Of a stretch of 64,000 bases of DNA, positions 12,301 through 23,468 are shown in pieces; the first letter of the stretch is position 1; each line of letters starts with the position of its first letter. Origin of the DNA: Vitis vinifera (lineage: Eukaryota > Streptophyta > Magnoliopsida > Vitales > Vitaceae). Below the pieces are notes generated by a model that saw nothing but the letters and a program-made list of their open reading frames with translations, did not search any database and was not told the origin of the DNA. A program made the translations under genes and the position numbers. The stretch lies in contig NC_081807.1 in NCBI RefSeq assembly GCF_030704535.1, positions 8,334,001 to 8,398,000 on the forward strand, given 5' to 3'.

Positions 12301-14429
12301 ACTAACCATGAAATACTCAAAACACTTTAAATTTCAAAAGTTATTGCCAATGCAACACTCTTCTTGATGGCTGTCATATTCAGGCAAATATTAAATAACA
12401 TCAGGACAAAAACATGTAAACGAAAAAGAACAAAAAATAAAAACTCGCATACTACTGTTGCATCGCATGATTATGATTTTAAGCATTTGCCATGAGTTTA
12501 CAATGGATTTTTGAGGCCACAAGTCTTCTAGCACATTCAGCAGCACAACTGAGAATTTAGCTCCCCGATGAACTTTTCAGTTAATTTGCTTTCTTGTTTA
12601 CATTTTAATTATGGAGACTGTACATTGATTTAAAATTTTCATCACTAGATATAGAATTTTTTTAATCAGTAACATGAATAGAACTGTCCCTCTCTTATGT
12701 CTTTTTCAAATAATCCTCATTCTTCTACAATTTTCTTCTTCTTACTTGTGTAGTTACTATATCTTTCACGAATACTTATCAAAAAAAAAAATAGTTAATA
12801 TATCTTTCACGAAGAACAACCCCTCTCCCTAGTTTCTATTTTACTTGTCTCCACCAGGTTGTCATTTCATTTAAAAAATACCAGACAGATCACAACATCA
12901 TTAACATTTGATGATGGCTTTAAAACTTTTAGACTGGGTGGGCATATGTGAATGAAAATTTACTTGATCTCGTTTCCAAAAATTAAGAATTTGAACATCT
13001 AAACATTCTTCATACTATTATTGTTACAACAATCCACTACAAATACATTTGAAGCAAGATCAATTAAAATTCTGGAAATTTGCTCACATGTTCAAAATTA
13101 AGATTACAAAAAAATTGTTTGCCAAAATAAATAAAAAATAAAAAAATAAAAAAACGAAAGGAAAAATCAAATTCAGGGGCTAAAAGAGTTTACTGAATAC
13201 AAATTGAAGAGTATGCATTTGATTATGGTACATGCCTATTATGACATGAACCAAACCTTGATGAATGACAGAGCCTACTCTCTCCTTTCCCTCTACCCCT
13301 ACCTTGATATGCAACTCACTGAATAGTTGGATGTCCAATCTTGTAAACTATTGTTTTTTGCCTAGGTTTGACTTTAAAAGTTGACAATGATAATGAGAAA
13401 CCAGGGTCTCTTTATCAAAAGTATTGAAATTGATGAGACTGAAAAATTATGGTAGGACCTAAAATTTCACCAGAAAAATCTAGAGAATTCCATTTTCCAG
13501 CTCAGAAAGGCCTATTTTGGAGACACTGGGTAGAAGTCTCCATAAGGATTGGGCCCAGATGAAAAGCATTTGAGAAAAAAGGCGGGATAATCCTCATAGT
13601 TTCCATACATAGATAATGTGGATCTCTACTGTGTCAAAGGAAAAGTGATGATGTGAAATATTTCTTTTGAAGAAACATTCTTTGGAAATATGTCCTTAAA
13701 TTATAAGACTGTTCTAAAGACTTCAAATTGCCTATTAAAAAAAAATCAGGTCAAACCATGTAGGAGAAGTTCTCATGGTCATCTGATAGAACTTATGCAA
13801 GCAGGCAAGCTGATGTTCCAGAATACGCCATTCAATCAATCAAGGAAAAAAACCATTTAGAAACATGATCTTGAAACTTTCATTAAATTCACAAAATAAT
13901 TTCACCCCCGGAGTGATTGAGGTTGAAAGTTTAAAACGTTCTCTAACTGAATTATTGTGTTAGTTGTAAGTCACTCTATAAAGTTTCACCCGTTAATTCC
14001 ACTACCACATTGACTGATTTGAAGCCTGTTCAAAAGCCACCTAGGAGTTCGTTCACCAAGTCTAAGCAGCGAATATCTTTCACAACATCCAATCAAACAC
14101 TGCCAGAATCATTATTAATATAGTGCTTATGCAAGGCTAAGCATTAGACAGAAAATGATTCATTAGATTAGAAACCAAGGCAAATACCAATCATCATATG
14201 TTGTAAATATAAGCAAGTACATTGCGGCCCAAAAAGGTATCTTCCCAGCACTAAAGAAAATTAAATAAGAAAAAAAGAACTATAACCAACTTGTGAGGAA
14301 GAAAATACTACCAAGTTCTCAATCTGAAGCTCTTAATTGTCACTATTTCTCCAAGAACCACTCTGAAGCTCTCTCTTGTGTTTCTTGTGCTTCCTTTCAT
14401 TATTGATTCACGACAGGAGAGCCCAAAAG
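9373..14429. other. Long intergenic spacer
   Basis: No gene is supported over about 5 kb. The stretch holds a (GAA)n run, a hAT-like CAGTGTTTTAAAAGCC end near 10203 with no partner seen, and a possible decayed Copia LTR piece near 11100-11340. It also takes in the 3' flank of the minus-strand Lys/Arg-rich gene. The open frames at 10137-10481 and 11968-12330 have no recognisable product. Confidence 0.45.
9734..9763. repeat. (GAA)n microsatellite
   Basis: About ten consecutive AAG/GAA trinucleotides. Confidence 0.9.
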
Positions 14430-14772
14430 TTACATTTCCTCCATCTATCAGAACAAAAAATTACATGTTTCCCCAGTGTATGAAGTGAATGATAAACCAA
14501 ATGAACCAAAGGAAAAGTTTGTTTCTCATACAGAGAAAAAGGGGTTATTATAAGTGTACCTGTCTTGACCTTTTGAAGTCACTGCTACTTTTACTGGAAT
14601 TCTTAGACTTATGTTTCCCTTTTCTGTCCCAACTTGGATCATCCACAGCACTTTGGTGCCTTTTCCGTTGTTTCTTGTCTTTGTCTGATCTTTTGCTCTT
14701 TTCATCCAATCTTTTTTCGCTGGCCTTTTCCCTTTTTTGCTTTGCCTTCCTCTTCTCTCTTTCCCCTTTTTC
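14430..14772 (-). CDS. Small Lys/Arg-rich protein, 5' part unresolved
   Basis: I do not recognise a named gene. The main exon (14772-14560, 71 codons) starts after a good acceptor (CACTCTCCAG) and ends at a CAG/GTAC donor, both in phase 0. It encodes a highly charged segment with EKGEREKRKAKQKREKASEK, DKDKKQRKRHQSAVDD and KSKNSSKSSSDFKRSRQ. A next acceptor (TTCTGATAG at 14451-14445) would add MEEM and a stop (14444-14430). Such basic, coiled-coil-prone segments occur in plant nuclear or Myb-like-protein-X-type proteins, but composition alone gives no function. No in-frame Met is seen in the exon. A putative leader exon at about 15690-15900 has no ATG, so another exon is missing from my model, or translation starts elsewhere. 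Confidence 0.5.
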
Positions 14773-15654
14773 CTGGAGAGTGAAAAAAATAAAAGCTCAT
14801 GACTTCCTGTTCATATGTTTTGACTTATATATAAACTCCACATAGAACGAATGAAGTTTACTCCAAGAATGAAATCTGGGACTTAGTAATAGGGCACCAG
14901 GGTTTCAAACATCAGTCCATAATCCATATATACCAGATGTGAATCCAGGCCAAGCAATTGATATATTTTTATTATAGTTTCTAGAAATTCATAGAGATAC
15001 AACCCTATAGGAATTTTATCTCTGTATGGGACTGTACTAGACAGTATCAACCAATATCACAGCATATCAGTAATAGTCAAAGGATTAGGGTTCAAGCAAT
15101 TCCACTTCTACTGCAAACCCATTACTAACCCATTACTCGCATTAAGGACCCAAAAAGTGGATTTGGAATTGGGGACTTCCTAATATTCCTTCCATCTACA
15201 CCAGGCCACCAAATACAGTCTAAGCCTATCAACACATGATTCACAAATTCCATCTTTACCCCAAAAATCAACCAAAAACCCCAAATTACTTCAACAAACA
15301 AGAAAACAACCTCTAACCCTAACCACGCCAGAGTACGATCATCACTACAACTAGCAGTATCACTATCAGCAGCAATAACATAAACATTTGAAAAAAAAAA
15401 AAAAAACAGAAAGAGTCATTCATCAACTTTTCCATTCCAACAATACCACTCAACTAAACCCTAAATTACACACCACAGAGGTTCAACTCAGTCTCTGCTG
15501 CAATAGAAACCGACAGAACTGACCGCTTCAGTACACCAAATCCTGCACTTTTTTCCTCCTATCGTCCTCCCTTCTCCTGCCATTTGTCACCAACCAAACA
15601 GCAAACAATCAGATTGAAAATAAAAAACACAGAAAAACAACAAATCAAACTCCC

Positions 15655-15658
<4 letters not shown>

Positions 15659-15692
<34 letters not shown>

Positions 15693-15900
15693 AAACCTGA
15701 GAAACCGAGAATTGAGAACAGAGATTGAACAACAAAGGTCTCAGCCTTCCAGAGAGAAAATGCGGAAATGACGAGAGAGAAAGTAAGCGATAGAGAACTG
15801 CTAAGATTGAAGAGAAGCGAAACGCACCTCTGAAACTCTCAATATCCTGCTCTACTCTGCTCTGCTTCTGAGACTGTCTCCTACTGTTGTTTCCTTTGTT
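15659..15900 (-). promoter_or_regulatory. Putative leader exon and (GA)n of the Lys/Arg-rich gene
   Basis: A (GA)n run at about 15660-15689 reads as (CT)n on the minus strand. Next to it the minus strand has pyrimidine-rich DNA with donor-like signals (CAGAG/GTGCGT near 15828 and TCTCAG/GTTTTCG near 15696). This looks like a non-coding first exon and first intron start. It is inferred from composition only. Confidence 0.35.
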
Positions 15901-16044
15901 TGTAGTATTTGTATACCCACACTTTTATTTTTCAAATTTTGCCTTTTTCCTTTTTTATTCATTTAGGATTATATGGATTGGATTTAATTCTAAAATTTGT
16001 TTATTTGAATTTTTTAATTTAAATAAGTTAATATATTGGAATTA

Positions 16045-16230
16045 TGTTTTAGAGCAAAAACAGTGAAAGGAAAATAAAAAACGAGAAAGAGAAAATAGAA
16101 TGCCAAAAAAAAACAAAATGAAATTTTATTAGTAGTCTTCCTTTTTATAAAGAGTTATAAAAGATATAGAGCACCACATAGAATCATCAAGAAGTTCTCA
16201 TAATGTTATAAATTTTCATATTTTATAACA
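16045..16230 (-). repeat. Copia LTR, left copy
   Basis: A TG...CA-bounded 186-bp sequence sharing AAAAACxAGAAAGAGAAAxT and the terminal CATATTTTATAAxA with the split right copy. The purine tract AAGGAGGAG adjoins it on the minus strand. Confidence 0.6.
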
Positions 16231-16389
16231 CTCCTCCTTGGATAATTATAACAATATTATAACTATCTCGTTAAAAACCTTATCAATAAAACTCAATGGA
16301 ACAAAACCTGAACAAAAGAAAAAAATAGTACAGTATATCCATATTAGTGTTCTCCCCTTCATGTAGACATGATTATAATTTATTTAACA

Positions 16390-16930
16390 TTTTAACAAAT
16401 AGATTTCTCAATCTTTGCATTTGATGTTGTAACTTAACTTTTTCAATGTAGTTAAAGGTAATGTCTTTATGAATAGATCTGCTAGATTATTGAATAATTG
16501 ATTTTGTTTGATTATCAATTTCACCACTCTTCTAAAGCTAATGAATGTAAAAGAACTTGGACGATATATGCTTAATTCTATCACCTTTAATGCATTATTT
16601 TTTAATATGTGTAATGCATGAAATATTATCTTTTATATAACTTGGTAGCATTACCTCTTATGGAGAGTAGTCCACATGTTTTCATTGTTGGTTTAACTAT
16701 TCTCCCTGATATTGTTGTACTACTATAGGTAAATACATATCCTATTTGAGAATGAGTTTTGTAAGGGTTTGAAAGATAGTCAACATCTACATATCTAAAC
16801 AATGGAGATTTTGAACCTTTTGAATAAAATAAACTTATGTTATCGTAGTACATGCTTGACTCTATTCCAATGTCTTTAAGTTGGTGCAAAATTATATCCC
16901 GCAAGTAAGTTAACAAAGAATGCAGTATAT
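16390..16930 (-). pseudogene. Copia RNase H remnant
   Basis: Minus-strand translation gives FYSKGSKSPLF followed by DYLSNPYKTHSQIGYVFTYS, the family's YLSDPHKARSQTGYVF block. Further left, after frame disruptions, comes NNLADLFIKTLPLTTLKKL, matching the conserved DNLADLFTKSLP end of plant Copia RNase H. It is a decayed transposon gene with stops and frameshifts. Confidence 0.75.
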
Positions 16931-17360
16931 GATCATGTATAATTTGTAAGATATATCAATACACTAATAACACTAGGATATGGTACTTTTGGACCAAGTA
17001 GTTCTTTATTATCTTATTTAGAATGGAAGATGTTTTTTTTTTCACTTTAAACAAATGAGCTATCATCCAAGAACTTAATGGATGTGATTTACCCATAAAG
17101 AACCCTTCAAAACTTTCTTTATATATATATTAACTGATGGATTAACATTTCATTTGAAAGTGCTCAATCTACAAGGTGAGACAGAACTTTGTTGTTCCAA
17201 AATATTTCATTTCAAATTATTTCTTCAAATAATCCGTCGTTCTAGCGAGCTCTTCAGGAGTCCCAATAAGATTTAAGCATTGACACATACTGCAATAATT
17301 ACAAATCTAATTTCTGATTTCTTGATGAAAACGCATGGACGTATAAAGTTATTCATGTAC

Positions 17361-17509
17361 TGTAACGACTCACTCCCAACTGTGTAGATATTGTTCGTTT
17401 TGAACCCAAAAAGGCTCTCACGACTTTAAAATGCGTCTATAGGGTTACGAGGAGTCCATACTTATCTAGCGTCAGGAACTTTCCCCCCTATCCAATGTGG
17501 GATGTCACA
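17361..17509 (-). mobile_element. TRIM solo LTR
   Basis: A 149-bp sequence from TGTAACGACTCACTCCCAAC to ATGTGGGATGTCACA, the same LTR as the four in the array at 18332-19174. No internal domain adjoins it, so it is a solo LTR. A clean target duplication is not visible. Confidence 0.8.
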
Positions 17510-17589
17510 CGTTAGCTCAAAAGATTCATTTCCCAAAAAGTAAAAATATAAGGAAAGATATATGAAAAGATGACAATCATGAAGAAGTT

Positions 17590-18331
17590 GCATCTAAAAT
17601 ATGTTATTAAAATGATTGATTAATTTCAAGCAACCCCTAAAGTGGCATAATTTAAACTAATAGCCCTAGGAGAGACATATATTGTAGAATTAGCTCATAA
17701 AAAGGTACAAGTACCTAATAATGATAAGATCTTAATTACCTACTTAAATATGAGAGAAAAATGTGACCGAAATACTCTTATTATTGACAATATATTTTCT
17801 TTCTAAGTGGCTATTGATGTCATAAGAAATGATGAGGATCTTGAATACGAAACCGTGGATGAATACTGACATAAACATGATTGGCCAAAATGGAAATAAG
17901 TAATCTAAACATAAATAAACTCGTTAACAAAACGAGAAGTAATTAGACCTATAGTCTAAACGCCTAAAGACGTAAAGCTTGTTGAATACAAATAGGTTTT
18001 ATATGAAAGCGTAATAATAAAAATAAAATCATAAGATATAAAGTGCGATTAGTAGCACAAGGTTTTTCATAGAAACTCGATATTCACTATGATGAAACAT
18101 ACTCTCCTGATATGGATGTAATCAAATTTCGATTTTTGATCAGTTTAATAGTCTTAGAAGAACTGTATATATACATGAAAAACCCTGAAGGATTTAAATT
18201 ACCTAAAGCAAATATTACAAATCCTCGTAAAATGTACTTAATCAAGATACAATTATCTTTATATGAATTGAAACAGTTCATATTTGTGTGGTACAATTGT
18301 CTTAGTGAATACCTATTAAAAGAGGGGTACA
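17590..18331 (+). pseudogene. Copia pol fragment (integrase end to RT), plus strand
   Basis: Plus-strand translation, broken by stops, gives KKVQVPNNDKI, then KHDWPKWK, INSLTKREVIRPIV, TPKDVKLVEYK, and an open piece with MDVIKFRFLISLIVLEELYI, NPEGFKLP, LIKIQLSLYELKQF and WYNCLSEYLLKEGY. These follow the order of plant Copia reverse transcriptase. The fragment ends exactly where the TRIM array begins, so a TRIM appears to have inserted into it. Its orientation is opposite to the RNase H remnant at 16.4-16.9 kb. Confidence 0.8.
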
Positions 18332-19174
18332 TGTAAGGACCCACTCCCAACCGTATAGATATTGTCCTCTTTAAACCCAAAGGGACCCTCACAGCTTTAA
18401 AACGCGTCTACAGGGTTACGAGAAGTCTATACTTATATAGCGCCAAGAACTTTCCCTCTTATCCGATGTGGGATGTCACAAACACCCCTTCATGTAGACA
18501 CAACGTCCTCATTGTGTACCACGGGATTGTGGGGCTAAACAAACACCCTTACGGGACCAAACAAACCTCACATCGAGGTCGGGGATCAACCCTGATACCA
18601 TTTGTAATGACCCACTCCCAACCATGTAGATATTGTCTGCTTTGGACCCAAAGGAACCCTCTCGACTTTAAAACGCGTCTACTTCGTTAAGAGGAGCCTC
18701 TACATATATAGCGCCAAGAACTTTCTTCCCTATCCGATGTGGGACATCACAAATGTAACGACCCGCTCCCAACTGTGTAGATATTGTCCGCTTTGAACCC
18801 AAATGGACCCTCACGGCTTTAAAGCGCATCTATAGGGTTACGAGGAGTCCATACTTATATAGCATCAAGAATTTTCCTCCCTATCTTATGTGGGATGTCA
18901 CAAACCCCCCCTCTCATGCAAACACAACGTCCTTGTTGTGTCCCATGGAATTGTGGGGCCAAACAAACACCCTTATGGGACCAAACAAACCCCACACCGC
19001 GGTTGGGGATCGGCTCCGATACCATTTGTAACGACCCACTCCCAACTGTGTAGATATTGTCAGCTTTGAACCCAAAGGGGTCCTCACGGATTTAAAACGT
19101 GCCTATAGGGTTACGAGGAATCCATACTTATATAGCGTCAGGAACTTCCCTCCTATTTGATGTGGGATGTCACA
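18332..19174 (-). mobile_element. Two abutting TRIM elements (four LTRs)
   Basis: The order is LTR 18332-18480, internal 18481-18602, LTR 18603-18751, two bases (AA), LTR 18754-18902, internal 18903-19026, LTR 19027-19174. LTRs are 148-149 bp and internals 122-124 bp. Read on the minus strand, each LTR runs TGTGACATCCCACATC... to ...TTACA. It is followed by TT plus a primer-binding site like initiator Met-tRNA (TGGTATCGGAGC at 19024-19013; a weaker copy at 18600-18589). A purine tract GAGAGGGGGGG (18917-18906) precedes the next LTR. There is no coding capacity: a terminal-repeat retrotransposon in miniature, moved by enzymes supplied elsewhere. Confidence 0.85.
19013..19024 (-). other. TRIM primer-binding site
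   Basis: Minus-strand TGGTATCGGAGC differs by one base from the usual plant initiator-Met tRNA primer site TGGTATCAGAGC. It lies two bases inside the LTR, the normal position for starting minus-strand DNA synthesis. Confidence 0.75.
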
Positions 19175-19319
19175 AAATATTAATTTTTGTATGGTTTGAT
19201 ATACAAAATATCCGATGTGCCAAGAACATACCTATTTTATATGGTTTGATATACAAAATATTAATTTTTTTATAATATGTAAATATTAAATTTTTTGATA
19301 ATGTGTAAATATTATTTAC

Positions 19320-20170
19320 ATACTTGTTATCATAACTTTAAACTATGATATATTTTTATTATAACTTTTGGTTACATGAATTTTATAAAGTTGTACAAAA
19401 TTATTAGTTAACAATTTTATTTTTTTATAACTTCTAGCTATAAGAAAATACATGTCAACAACTTTAACATATCCTTTTATTGGTACAAACAGTATTAATT
19501 TTCTCATTTTCATAACTTCGGGTTATGAATAATAATAATTATATAGTTTCTAACCATATGATATAAGTTTATAATAACATATTTTTCATATAGTTTCTAG
19601 CTATATAAATTTTAAAAATTATTAATTTACCAGCTTTTCTTCATAGCTTCAGGCTATGAATAATGAAATTTTGAGTAATGTTATAATAACATTAATCAAT
19701 TGACAATTATGTTATGATATAACTTCTACTCATACAACAAAATTATAAATTGTCTTTGTGTTTTCTAATTACATAGTAGTTAATTAACAATTTTGTTTTG
19801 TATAACTTTTGGTTATACAAGATAATTAGAAATTGTGTGCATAATTTTTAACTATGAAATAATTGTCAATAGAGATTGTTTTCATAACTTCTGGTTATAA
19901 AAAATTGTCTATATAGTTTTTGGCTATTATAAAATTAAATTATTAATTATTACAAGTTTCTGACTTGATTATATAAAATATGACTTACATAGCTTTTAGT
20001 TATGAAATAATGGTCAATAAAGATTGTTTTCATAACTTCTGGTTAAGAAAAAATTTCTATATGGAAAATTAAAATATCTATGATTACAAGCTTCTAACTT
20101 GATTATATAAAATATGATTTACATAGCTTTTGCCTATAAAATAAAATAAATGAAAATTGTAATAATAAAA
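19320..20170. repeat. Run of short imperfect palindromes (ATAACTTxTGGTTAT)
   Basis: Near-palindromes such as CATAACTTCTGGTTAT, TATAACTTTTGGTTATA, CATAGCTTTTAGTTATG and CATAGCTTCAGGCTATG recur about every 50-120 bp with AT-rich spacers. They sit between the TRIM array and the right Copia LTR. They may be leader or internal DNA of the minus-strand Copia element. It is non-coding. Confidence 0.65.
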
Positions 20171-21639
20171 ATGGGATATAATGGCATACCATTTTTCGTA
20201 TTCATTTGAAGAAAATAAGGGTACATATCTATAAGAAATCTTATAGAGATTTTTTTTTTTCTATCCTAAGCATTCTTTTCTTTTTCTATGTACGTGAAGC
20301 GTCATGTTGTAGAATAATAAATTACAAGGATAAAAAAACAAGAAAGAGAAAGTAGAATGTAAAAAAGAAAACATAATTGTAGACCCCCATTTGGGGCTTG
20401 TTCTCATTTTCTATACAAGATATATTTCTTTGCAGGTGGAAGGCTCTCAAGGAGCCACGTGGCGATTCACGGTTGAGGAAGCCAGTTGCATGGGGGGGAC
20501 ACCTTTCATGAAGTTTCATGCGCGGACGTGTGGTGAGCATTAACAGCTCACCCATGGTGGTGGTTGGAGAGGGTGGCATGCCTTCTGAATGAGGCATAGT
20601 GAAACAGGTGGTGGCTTGTGGGAGAAGAGAGAAGCTAGAAGAAGAGAGAAATAAAACGTAAGAGAGGCAGAGAGATTTTTCTAGGGGAAAGATTTCCATT
20701 TTGGGAGGGAGCAGCAGATATTCAGAGTTAGAGGGAAGGAAAACCAAAAGGAAGTGAGACTTTTCTTGAGGGCATTTTTCTTTGGCTTGAGGGGTTGAGG
20801 GGTTGATGGGGGTTTCTGGTGGCCATTTTTGTTTGAAAGAAAGGACCTAGGGGAAAACGGGAGTGAGTTTTTCAAAGACCGTGGAGGAAAAACAGAGGGA
20901 AAGATAGGAGACGTTTTGAGTAAAGGTTTTTGAGAGATATTTTAAAGAAGAGGGAGTTTGCAGGTCGCTCAGATCCAAGCGACTTCACTCAAAAGGAGTC
21001 ATTCAGGTTTGATCATCTCCCACTTTAGGTTCTTCACTTTTACAACCATACTTTACTCATTTATAATGTTTGGGATGCCTATTTTTAACTGTCTGAGACA
21101 TTAAACTTGTTTTTCATTCCTGTTTGCCTGATCTCTATTTCTTCCCGCATGAGTTGCATGATGGTTGTGTCATCTGATGGTATGTTGAGACCATTCGAAC
21201 CTTCCATTCGAGCCTTCCCACCAGTTTTCTTAAACTCCTTGATTTCCATAAAATGAAGATGGGTTTAATGGTATTATTTTCTCTCATACTCACCATGTTT
21301 TTTCTTTCACTTTCTCCCTTGTTTTTGACTGGTAATGGGAGATGGACTCTTTTTGGAGGGGATTTTGTGATGTTTCGAGATGTTGTTGGGTTTGGCATCA
21401 GATGGCTGGGTTTGTTCCCATTTGTATCAGTTACTAAGTTCTTTGAGGATTGGGGTTTGATGAAAGAAAATCATATTTCCTGGGTATCGAAGGTGAATGC
21501 AGTCCTCCCAGGTTGTGAAAGGTGTTTGGTTCTTGAAAAATGAGTCTCTTTGCATCAGGTTTTGTTCATCGGACAGGAAATATGTGTATTGCTAGCTTGC
21601 CTACAACAAAATCTTGAGGTTCCTCACATATTCATGGCC

Positions 21640-23080
21640 ATGCACAGCCACTAGAATCTTCATAAACCATTCCACCCAAAGTCCATCCCATTCGCTTGAA
21701 CCTCATGCCAAATCACTCCTGCCTGATTGCCTGGGATGTCACAGCCAGATCATCATGCACCATTTATCACTTCTCATGTCCCTCATGCATGTCATTTTTC
21801 CTTTTAACGCCACGCGTCCTTCATGTTTATATTCCACCCACTTCATTAACCTATTTCTCACTTCACACCTCCATTCTTCATGCCATCTGTGAACCATACC
21901 ATCATACTCGTATTAACACCCACTAACTCATTCTCTTATCACGTTATTGATACTCATTCACCCATTTTCCTACATGCATGGCCATCATTCATACCCATTC
22001 CTCATACTACCTATGACTCTGTCCATTAAACCACTTTTCTCATCATCCTTTCCATTCATTCCACTGTTAAACCCATCATTGTACTATCCATTTGAATCTC
22101 ATTCACACACCTAACCTACTATCCCCCCTCATATCTCTCTCTACACCACACCACATACCCATCACCATATTTTCTTTCTCTACACGACACCACATTGCCC
22201 ATCACCACATTTTCTCTCTCTACACCACATGTCTTTCAAACCCATTTTTTTCACTCATTAAACCCATTTCTTTCCTCTTTGCATGGCCATGCATGGTCAC
22301 ACCAACCTCTATACCCTTTCATTAATCCTCATGCATGCATGACCATATTAATCCTCATACCTATCCTTCATGCATATCCCTATTCTTCAACATCACGTAT
22401 TCACTTTTTACTCACACCCATTAAATCCACTCCCTCTCATCACTTTCCCCATCCTTTATACCCATCCGTCCAACCCACCTTCCTCTCACTTTCCTTTATT
22501 TTTCACGTGCATGAACCTTGCATGCATGGCTACCCATCACACCCTCCATTCTCGCCATGCCTATCTCCTACTCATGCCCACTGTCAAAGCCACCTCATCT
22601 CATTACCTTTCCACTCTCCATGCACGGACATACCCATTTTCCATACTCATTTTTTTTAATCCCTCGCCCCCCTACCCATTTTTCTCATGAAACCATCCAT
22701 CCGAATGCACTGTATCCATGCCTCCATCATTCAATCTTCATATCCATTCATCTCATTACCCCACACCCACTTCTCATACCCGTTTCTACACTCATCATTC
22801 ATAGCCTCCTGTGTACATCACATTTTCTTTAGAACTAATAAGCCTGTTTTTCTCTCCACATCATGCGCCCCTCATGTACATGGTTCCCTCACTACACCCA
22901 TCCTTCTCACTAATCCCATGCCCATGATCACCCTTGTCCTCATATTTTATCCTACCCACTGTCCACCAACCAATACCCATACCACTACATAATCTCCATT
23001 TTTCATTCTCATACATATTGCCAATATTACACCCATCATCTCCCAAATAATTCCCATGTTGTTACCACCCTAACATATCC
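21640..23080. repeat. G-depleted C/T/A block inside the solo LTR
   Basis: For about 1.4 kb the plus strand is almost without G, except in recurring CATGCATGG-type words, and is full of CCCAT, CACCC and CTCAT. This composition removes TAG and TGA codons. It produces overlapping open frames (for example 22195-22659 and 22370-22690) that I regard as artefacts. Confidence 0.7.
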
Positions 23081-23384
23081 CACTGCATGTCTTAAGGGAA
23101 TGGGCCCATCAATGAGGAGAATCCATGTCTAAGGCAAGAAGGTAAACAATACTAGAATTAACTCCAGTTTTGCAGCTCAATGAGGGGTTGATGGTGGGGT
23201 CGTAGAAGTATAGTGAATGCATGCACATGTGGGAGTGGCTTTTTTTTTTAGTGCTGCTAGGATGCCTAGGGCCCATGGACTTTATTTAAAGACCCCTCAT
23301 CACCTTGGGCCCATTCCCAAATACTCCCACCTTGTATGGCCACCCTTGGCTTGCACCCCCAACGATCACTTCCCTTTTATTCTT

Positions 23385-23388
23385 ATAT

Positions 23389-23451
<63 letters not shown>

Positions 23452-23468
23452 CATCATCATCATCATTT
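23385..23468. repeat. Compound microsatellite (TTTA)n(TTA)n(TCA)n
   Basis: Three adjoining simple-repeat tracts follow one another within the solo LTR. Confidence 0.9.

Noticed and set aside
11968..12330. 120-codon plus-strand frame
   Set aside because: No recognisable domain and surrounded by non-coding DNA; nothing beyond length supports it.
21614..23046. Several overlapping open frames of 76-154 codons
   Set aside because: They exist because the plus strand lacks G, so TAG and TGA cannot occur. Overlap in several frames and low complexity argue against proteins.
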